Source of the DNA: Candidatus Eiseniibacteriota bacterium
GTDB taxonomy: Bacteria > Eisenbacteria > RBG-16-71-46
DNA: 10,610 nucleotides
Reading direction: 5' to 3'
Assembly (NCBI GenBank): GCA_005893365.1
Contig: VBPB01000163.1
Location: 1 to 10,610 of the forward strand
Under the pieces are notes generated by a model that saw only the letters and a list, made by a program, of their open reading frames with translations, was not told where the DNA came from and searched no databases. The first letter of the stretch is position 1, and each line of letters begins with the position of its first letter. This document shows positions 6,499-10,610 of this stretch, piece by piece. A program made the translations under genes and the position numbers.

Positions 6499-7856
6499 GC
6501 GTAGAACCACAGCAACTCCGGGCGCTCCAGCAGCTCGCACACGCGGCGCAGGAACTTGACCGCCAGCTCGCCGTCCACCACCCGGTGATCGAAGCCGATC
6601 GAAGCGTTCATCATCGGTCTCGCCACGATCTGGCCGTCGCGGATGACCGGCCGCTCGACGATCTTGTGCACGCCCAGGATGGCCACCTCGGGCACGTTGA
6701 TGACCGGCGCGGAGTTGATCGCCCCGTAGACGCCGGCGTTGGTGATGCTGAAGGTGCCGCCCACGATGTCATCCGGCTTGAGCCGGTCGTTGCGCGCCCG
6801 CGCCGCCAGGTCGTTCACCTCGGCCGCCAGCTGGACCAGGTTCTTGCGGTCGCAGTCCTTGAGGTTGGGGACGATCAGGCCCTTCTCGTCGCGGCCCACG
6901 GCCATGCCGATGTGGTAGTACCGCTTGAGCACCATGGTCTCGCCTCTCACCTCGCCGTTCACCCACGGGAACTCCTTGAGGGCCAGGACCGACGCCTTGA
7001 TGAAGAACGGCATGTAGGTGAGCTTGGCGCCCTGGGCCTCCAGCTTCGGCGCCCACTCCTTGCGGAGGGCGACGATGGCGCTCATGTCCGCCTCGTCGAA
7101 GCAGTGGGTGTGCGCCGCGGTGTGCTTGGCGCGCACCATGTTCTCGGCGATCAGCTTGCGCACCCGCGTGAACGGGATGACCTCCTCGCGCGGTCCCAAG
7201 GCCCCCGCCGCCGGGGCCTGCGGGGCGAGGTAGCCCGGCAGCGGCACGTGGACGGCCAGGGGCGGTGCCGCCGCCGCGGCCGTTGCGGCGGCGGGTGCCG
7301 CGACGCGGCGGGACAGGTACTCGAGCAGGTCGTCGCGGGTCACGCGACCGGCCAGGCCCGAGCCCCGGATGGCGGAGATCTCCTCGGACCGCACCCCCTG
7401 CTCGCGCATGATCTTCCGCACCGCGGGCGAGAGGTTGCGCCCCTCGGACGCCACCATGCCGCCGTTGCCGTGCGAGGCGTACGCGGGCTCGGGGGCCGCG
7501 GCGGGCGGGGCCGGCGGCGGTGCGGCGGCGCGGGCGCGGGCCGGGGTCGCCGCGGGCGCGGGCGCGACCGCGGGTGCCAGGGCCGGCGCCGCGGCCGGCT
7601 TGCCGCCGACGACCTCGTCCGGGGCGGCGAGCACGGCGATCTCGGTGCCGACCAGCACGGTGGTGCCCTCGGCGACCAGGATGCTCGCCAGCGTCCCCTC
7701 GGCCGGTGAGGGGATCTCGACGTTGATCTTGTCTGTCTGGATCTCCACCAGCGGCTCTTCCTTGCGCACCCGGTCGCCCTGGGCCTTCAGCCAGCGGGCG
7801 ACCGTTCCCTCGGCCACGCTCTCGCCGAGCTGCGGGACCACGATCGAGATCGGCAT
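6495..7856 (-). CDS. 2-oxo acid dehydrogenase complex E2 (dihydrolipoamide acyltransferase)
   Basis: E2 core subunit of a pyruvate, branched-chain or related 2-oxo acid dehydrogenase complex; it carries acyl groups on a lipoyl arm to CoA. Domain order in the 453 residues: an N-terminal lipoyl domain (about 1-78) with the modified lysine K43 in EIQTDKINVEIPS; an Ala/Pro linker (86-126); a peripheral subunit-binding domain (about 139-180, NLSPAVRKIM to RVTRDDLLEYL); a second Ala/Pro linker (184-220); and the catalytic domain (222-453) with TFSITNAGVYGAINSAPVIN (368-387) and the active-site motif FDHRVVDG (422-429, H424 and D428). The catalytic domain looks more PDH/BCDH-type than SucB-type, but the substrate cannot be fixed and no E1 or E3 gene is in the window. 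AGGAGG (7862-7867) is five bases before ATG 7856. It heads the six-gene cluster and is the substrate of the LipB and LipA encoded behind it. Confidence 0.95.
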   Translation of the reverse strand: MPISIVVPQLGESVAEGTVARWLKAQGDRVRKEEPLVEIQTDKINVEIPSPAEGTLASILVAEGTTVLVGTEIAVLAAPDEVVGGKPAAAPALAPAVAPAPAATPARARAAAPPPAPPAAAPEPAYASHGNGGMVASEGRNLSPAVRKIMREQGVRSEEISAIRGSGLAGRVTRDDLLEYLSRRVAAPAAATAAAAAPPLAVHVPLPGYLAPQAPAAGALGPREEVIPFTRVRKLIAENMVRAKHTAAHTHCFDEADMSAIVALRKEWAPKLEAQGAKLTYMPFFIKASVLALKEFPWVNGEVRGETMVLKRYYHIGMAVGRDEKGLIVPNLKDCDRKNLVQLAAEVNDLAARARNDRLKPDDIVGGTFSITNAGVYGAINSAPVINVPEVAILGVHKIVERPVIRDGQIVARPMMNASIGFDHRVVDGELAVKFLRRVCELLERPELLWFYA

Positions 7857-7955
7857 CTCACCCTCCTCGAGCGCCCGGCCGACGACGCCGGGGCGTTGAA
7901 TATCGTTGCGAGCGACGCCCGGCGCGTTCGGCGCCCGGCGCCCAACCCCTGGGGT
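7857..7955 (-). promoter_or_regulatory. Gap before the E2 gene with small hairpins and a weak -10-like site
   Basis: This 99-base gap separates the thioesterase stop from the E2 start on the same strand. It holds AACCCC/GGGGTT arms (7944-7949 and 7951-7956, the last base shared with the stop codon), a GGCGC/GCGCC stem with a five-base loop (7921-7935), and a wider GGGCGT/ACGCCC pair (7891-7896 and 7915-7920) that encloses the only AT-rich spot. On the minus strand that spot reads GATATT (7899-7904), matching four of six -10 bases, but no acceptable -35 lies at the right distance. It may carry the operon promoter or a weak terminator or attenuator; no T-run follows any stem. The evidence is suggestive only. 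Confidence 0.25.
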
Positions 7956-8477
7956 TCAGCCTGGACTGCCTGGCCGCGGCGCCGCGCGGCGCGCCAGCCG
8001 GTGGCGGCGCCGCTCGAGCGCCCGCGCGTGCTCGGCGCGCTCGTCGTCGGTCTCCAGCACCAGCGGCGGCACCTCGATCGGGCGCCGCGTCACCGGGTCG
8101 AGCGCCACGAACGTCACGAACGCGGTACTGGTATGACGCCGCTCGCCGCTCATCAGATCCTCGGAATCCACGTCGACGCGGATCTCCATGCTCGAGGTGT
8201 CCACCAGCGTCAGCCGGCCGTGCAGCAGCGCCAGCTGCCCGACCTGGATCGGGGCGAGGAACGACATCTCATCGATGGCGGCTGTCACCACCGGGCGCCG
8301 GCAGTGCCGGGCGGCCACCACCGCCGCCGCGAGGTCGATCCAGTGCATGACCGTCCCGCCCAGGACGGTCCCGTGGACGTTCGCCTCGTGGGGCAGCACC
8401 AGCTGGGCCATCTCGGCGGCCGAATCCCGCACCGTCTGCCCGGGCCGGCCGGCCATGGGGCTGCCGGAAACGGTCAC
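7956..8477 (-). CDS. Hotdog-fold acyl-CoA thioesterase (YciA/BACH type)
   Basis: Predicted cytoplasmic hydrolase of acyl-CoA thioesters, of the single-hotdog type related to YciA and the mammalian BACH/ACOT7 group. From the GTG start the product is 173 residues. The hotdog core runs from about residue 14 to 130: GQTVRDSAAEMAQLVLP, then NVHGTVLGGTVMHWIDLAAA (33-52) with the family Asn and Asp (N33, D48), then VTAAIDEMSFLAPIQVG (64-80), and TSTAFVTFVALDP (116-128). An Arg-rich tail (146-173) follows. The 5' end is unclear: a good promoter and ribosome binding site lead to ATG 8512, which is out of frame and closes as TGA overlapping GTG 8477; ATG 8456 is another in-frame option without a ribosome site. 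The frame upstream of 8544 lies above the promoter and cannot be coding here. The substrate is unknown; it may be independent of the lipoate cluster downstream. Confidence 0.88.
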   Translation of the reverse strand: MTVSGSPMAGRPGQTVRDSAAEMAQLVLPHEANVHGTVLGGTVMHWIDLAAAVVAARHCRRPVVTAAIDEMSFLAPIQVGQLALLHGRLTLVDTSSMEIRVDVDSEDLMSGERRHTSTAFVTFVALDPVTRRPIEVPPLVLETDDERAEHARALERRRHRLARRAAPRPGSPG

Positions 8478-8512
8478 GACCCCCCCGGTCGGACGCGGCG
8501 AGTGCGGGACAT
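8474..8512 (-). CDS. Possible 12-codon leader frame (or 5' end of the thioesterase gene with an indel)
   Basis: ATG 8512 has a textbook ribosome binding site (AGGAGG, eight bases upstream) and lies about 25 bases below the likely transcription start. It encodes MSRTRRVRPGGS and stops at TGA 8474-8476, which overlaps the GTG at 8475-8477 as GTGA. A run of seven G on the coding strand (8480-8486) sits just before the stop; one more G, or two fewer, would fuse this start in frame to the thioesterase. So it is either a real leader peptide that hands ribosomes to the GTG by translational coupling, or the true N-terminus separated by a homopolymer length error or variant. Confidence 0.4.
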   Translation of the reverse strand: MSRTRRVRPGGS

Positions 8513-8520
8513 GCGGAGAG

Positions 8521-8573
8521 CCTCCTGGCGAAAGTCGGCGGGCATTATAGGCGGGCACCTTCGCGAGGCGCAA
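8521..8573 (-). promoter_or_regulatory. Sigma70-like promoter and ribosome binding site of the thioesterase gene
   Basis: The minus strand shows a perfect -10 hexamer TATAAT (8544-8549) and a weak -35 TTGCGC (8568-8573) with an 18-base spacer. Transcription would start near 8537. AGGAGG at 8521-8526 lies eight bases before ATG 8512. In a sequence this GC-rich a perfect TATAAT correctly placed between a terminator and a ribosome binding site is unlikely by chance. It rules out starting the thioesterase at the far upstream edge of its open frame. Confidence 0.65.
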
Positions 8574-8611
8574 TCGGCCCCGGAGGGCCCAACCGCCCGC
8601 CGATATGACGA

Positions 8612-8640
8612 ACGGCCGGGCCCCGTCGGGGCCCGGCCGT
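8612..8640 (-). terminator. Intrinsic terminator of the large secreted-protein gene
   Basis: A perfect 13-bp inverted repeat, ACGGCCGGGCCCC (8612-8624) and GGGGCCCGGCCGT (8628-8640), with a three-base loop. It lies 17 bases beyond the stop of the gene ending at 8658. On the minus strand the tail reads TCGTCATAT, only modestly T-rich, but the stem is very stable. It insulates the thioesterase promoter, which begins about 40 bases further on. Confidence 0.75.
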
Positions 8641-8657
8641 CGTCGCGTGGCGTGCGG

Positions 8658-10610
8658 CTAGTTGAGCAGGACCGCCTGCCGGTTGAACGTCTTGTCGCCG
8701 ATCGTCATCCGGTAGAAGTACATCCCCGCCTTCACCGCGACCCCATCGGGACCGGTGCCGCCCCAATCCACGTGGTTCGTGCCGGCCGGGTACTCCCCGT
8801 CCGCCAGGACCGCTTGGCGGCGGCCGGCCAGGTCGTAGACCGCGATGCGCACCCGCTGGCGCTGAGGCAGCGCGAAGGTGACCCGTGGCTTATGGCTCGG
8901 ATTCGGACCGACGGCGAAGGAGATGCTGGCGGGAAGCCCTTCGTCCGCGGACAGCGCCACGTTCTCGACGATATCGGCGTTGTTGCGCGGCTGGAGGTGC
9001 CAGGTCCCGAACGACAGGTCCATCACGCCGGTGACCGTGTAGTAGTGGTACTTCTGCGGCGTGAAGGTCCGGACCACGTTGTTGTCGACGTAGATGGTGT
9101 CGGGGTTGGCCGGGTTCTTGTCCGCCAGGAAGAATCCCTGGCCGGGCGTCCCGCCGGTGCTCGTGCACCGTCCGTCGATGGTCTTGACCAGCACGCCCTC
9201 GTAGTCCTCGCCGTTCAGGTAGGCCTGTGAGGCATCGCAGGTCGTGTCGCGCAGGACCGCGATGGTCTGGGTGATGGGCGTGGGCACGGCCACCGCGCCC
9301 TGGTCCTTGATGTAGACCGTGCCGACCAGCTCGCCTTCGTTGAAGAACTCCTGTTCGGCCCCGGCGATCACGTACTGTCGCCCCACGATCAGGGCCGTGC
9401 TCGGGGCGAACAGGACGATGCCGCTGCGTGTCCCTCCGGCCGCCGTCTCGATCCAGTAGTTCGAGCCGTAGCTGAGGGTACAGACGCCTTGCGTGGTGAT
9501 CCGGGTCCCAGGCGTCCCGCCCGGGTACGCATACCTTGACCGGTCGTCACAGGGCGAGGCGGCCAAGGCCGCGGGATCGGGCGCCTGGATGCTGGCGAGC
9601 GGGCAGATGCCGTTGCGGAAGCCCCGCGTCGCCGGGATCGTCATCGCCTGGTTGTTCTGCGCGTTCACCACCCCGTTGACCGTGATGTTCTCGGAATCGC
9701 ACGGGGCGAGCCCGTTGGTGACCTTGAGATGGACGATGTTGTTGGGGACATTGTTGGTGAGCTGCGGCACGGCGGCATCCGGCGGGGCGAACGTCGAGAA
9801 CAAGCTGTAGTTGGTTCGGTTCGAGGCGCTGGCCTGGGTTAGATTGCGGTCGAACACGCAGCGCACGCTGTCACTGCTGATCGAGAAGGCGTCCGTGAGT
9901 CCCGGAGGCTGGGAATCGAAGATGTCGGCGCCGTCGCGGATCTGGATCCGGTAGCCGCGGTTCGCTTGGCCGTAGATGCCCTGCACCGAGTCGACGATCG
10001 CGCCCACCGGCGGCGGCGTGAGCGCCGGATTGGCCAGCGTGCTGCCGTCGATGAAGAGGCTGTCGCACGCGCCGGGGCCGGTGCAGGTGGTGAGCACGGC
10101 GAGGAACGAACTGAACGTGCCGAGCCCGCTGTTCTGGAGCGAGGTCCGCGCCACGCGCAACCGTGTCCGCTCGCGCACCAGCGTCCCCTCCCACTGCTCG
10201 GCGGAGAGGTTCGTGGGCAGCTCCTGGAGCTCGGCCATGGTGCCGATCTTGAACTTCGGCAGCGTGTTGCCCTGGCTGATGCGGCGGACACCCGGCAGCG
10301 GGTCGTTGAACCCGCTGGTGTTGAAGCCGCGCAGCTCGGTCAGGCCGCCGAACTCGTCCATCCGCCCGTACACCATGACGCTGTCGCCGCGCTGGAGTCC
10401 GCCCGGGTACGCCGGGAGCGGCTGGTAGTTGGTCCCGCCGGTGAAGACGTCGACGCCGGAGTAGGGACCCCCCTGCGAGTTCTGGATGTAGAAGCCGAAA
10501 CCGGTCGGGAAGGTGTCGAAGCCGGTGATGATGCCGCCGATCCCCCACACGGTGTCCGGGGCGACCGGGAACGGGACCGACGTCGGATCCTGGATGAACC
10601 TGACCTTGAT
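8658..10610 (-). CDS. Large secreted protein with paired OB-fold-like repeats and a FlgD-like C-terminal domain; N-terminus outside window
   Basis: The frame is open to the window edge, so this is the C-terminal 650 residues of a longer protein; the GTG at 10550 is internal, not a start. Numbering from that GTG: an OB-fold-like unit (about 1-76, with GFDTFPTGFGFYIQN and MVYGRMDEFGGLTEL), a second unit (about 118-212, EGTLVRE to IQIRDGADI), an Ig/SbsA-like segment (about 218-300, with DSVRCVFDRNLTQASASN), a third unit (about 350-415), a fourth (about 447-527), and a C-terminal FlgD/type-A sorting-like domain (about 547-630, with VGPNPS, VRIAVYDLAGRRQAVL and GMYFYRMTIGDKTF). The OB-like units resemble those of YhcR-type extracellular nucleases, but no nuclease motif is visible in this part. 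Cysteines (156, 162, 231, 284, 316, 334, 357, 438, 462) suit an exported, disulfide-bonded protein. Function unknown; surface or extracellular location inferred. Confidence 0.85.
   Translation of the reverse strand: MKVRFIQDPTSVPFPVAPDTVWGIGGIITGFDTFPTGFGFYIQNSQGGPYSGVDVFTGGTNYQPLPAYPGGLQRGDSVMVYGRMDEFGGLTELRGFNTSGFNDPLPGVRRISQGNTLPKFKIGTMAELQELPTNLSAEQWEGTLVRERTRLRVARTSLQNSGLGTFSSFLAVLTTCTGPGACDSLFIDGSTLANPALTPPPVGAIVDSVQGIYGQANRGYRIQIRDGADIFDSQPPGLTDAFSISSDSVRCVFDRNLTQASASNRTNYSLFSTFAPPDAAVPQLTNNVPNNIVHLKVTNGLAPCDSENITVNGVVNAQNNQAMTIPATRGFRNGICPLASIQAPDPAALAASPCDDRSRYAYPGGTPGTRITTQGVCTLSYGSNYWIETAAGGTRSGIVLFAPSTALIVGRQYVIAGAEQEFFNEGELVGTVYIKDQGAVAVPTPITQTIAVLRDTTCDASQAYLNGEDYEGVLVKTIDGRCTSTGGTPGQGFFLADKNPANPDTIYVDNNVVRTFTPQKYHYYTVTGVMDLSFGTWHLQPRNNADIVENVALSADEGLPASISFAVGPNPSHKPRVTFALPQRQRVRIAVYDLAGRRQAVLADGEYPAGTNHVDWGGTGPDGVAVKAGMYFYRMTIGDKTFNRQAVLLN

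Noticed and set aside
7186..7306. Repetitive GC-rich sequence in the E2 linkers (also 7480-7600)
   Set aside because: It encodes ordinary Ala/Pro interdomain linkers; no regular repeat unit, so not a tandem repeat or CRISPR.
6585..7709. 374-codon plus-strand open frame opposite the E2 gene
   Set aside because: Antisense to a complete E2; the Gly/Arg-rich runs are the reverse complement of its Ala/Pro linkers.
6495..7856. Naming E2 specifically as SucB (2-oxoglutarate dehydrogenase)
   Set aside because: Motifs fit a general lipoyl acyltransferase and look closer to the PDH/BCDH type; without E1 in the window the substrate cannot be assigned.
7896..9230. 444-codon plus-strand open frame spanning the thioesterase and the secreted-protein gene
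   Set aside because: It crosses two unrelated minus-strand genes, a promoter and a perfect terminator hairpin; not plausible as a gene.

Overview
The window is GC-rich bacterial chromosome (wobble positions are almost all G or C) with tightly packed genes and good Shine-Dalgarno sequences. The best guess for the host is a Candidatus Eisenbacteria-like or related FCB-superphylum lineage. The grounds are the high GC, a large secreted Cys-containing protein ending in a FlgD-like/type-A sorting-like domain, and a secreted M3 metallopeptidase. This is inference only; there is no rRNA or marker gene to settle it. No mobile element, tRNA, rRNA or CRISPR array was seen.

Left part (1-2629, plus strand): a secreted M3-family zinc metallopeptidase whose signal peptide is cut by the window edge, closed by a convincing intrinsic terminator (2084-2120). 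It is followed by a small predicted lipoprotein of unknown function. An 85-base convergent gap then separates these from a long minus-strand block.

Centre (2715-7856, minus strand, read right to left): a compact six-gene cluster. The order is a 2-oxo acid dehydrogenase E2 (lipoyl-domain acyltransferase), LipB (octanoyltransferase), an A-type Fe-S carrier (ErpA/IscA/HesB-like), a DUF2203 protein, NadA (4Fe-4S quinolinate synthase) and LipA (lipoyl synthase). Junctions are -4, 23, -4, 19 and 5 bases, so one transcript is very likely. Four of the six form a working chain: LipB loads octanoate on the E2 lipoyl lysine, LipA inserts two sulfurs using a sacrificial Fe-S cluster, the A-type carrier plausibly helps rebuild clusters, and E2 is the protein being modified. 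NadA is a second Fe-S enzyme and feeds the NAD pool used by the same dehydrogenase complex. DUF2203 is the unexplained member.

Right part (7956-10610, minus strand): a hotdog-fold acyl-CoA thioesterase with its own consensus-like promoter (TATAAT) and an odd 5' end. The strong ribosome binding site and ATG open a 12-codon reading frame that is out of frame with the enzyme and ends in a GTGA overlap right after a run of seven G. Upstream of it lies the 3' part (650 residues visible) of a large secreted protein with two visibly related copies of an OB-fold-like pair and a FlgD-like C-terminus, closed by a 13-bp perfect hairpin terminator. Its N-terminus lies beyond the window.

Nothing here is a clear new defence or mobile system. 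The items most worth following are the lipoylation/Fe-S cluster with its embedded DUF2203, the thioesterase 5' end, and the internally duplicated secreted protein.
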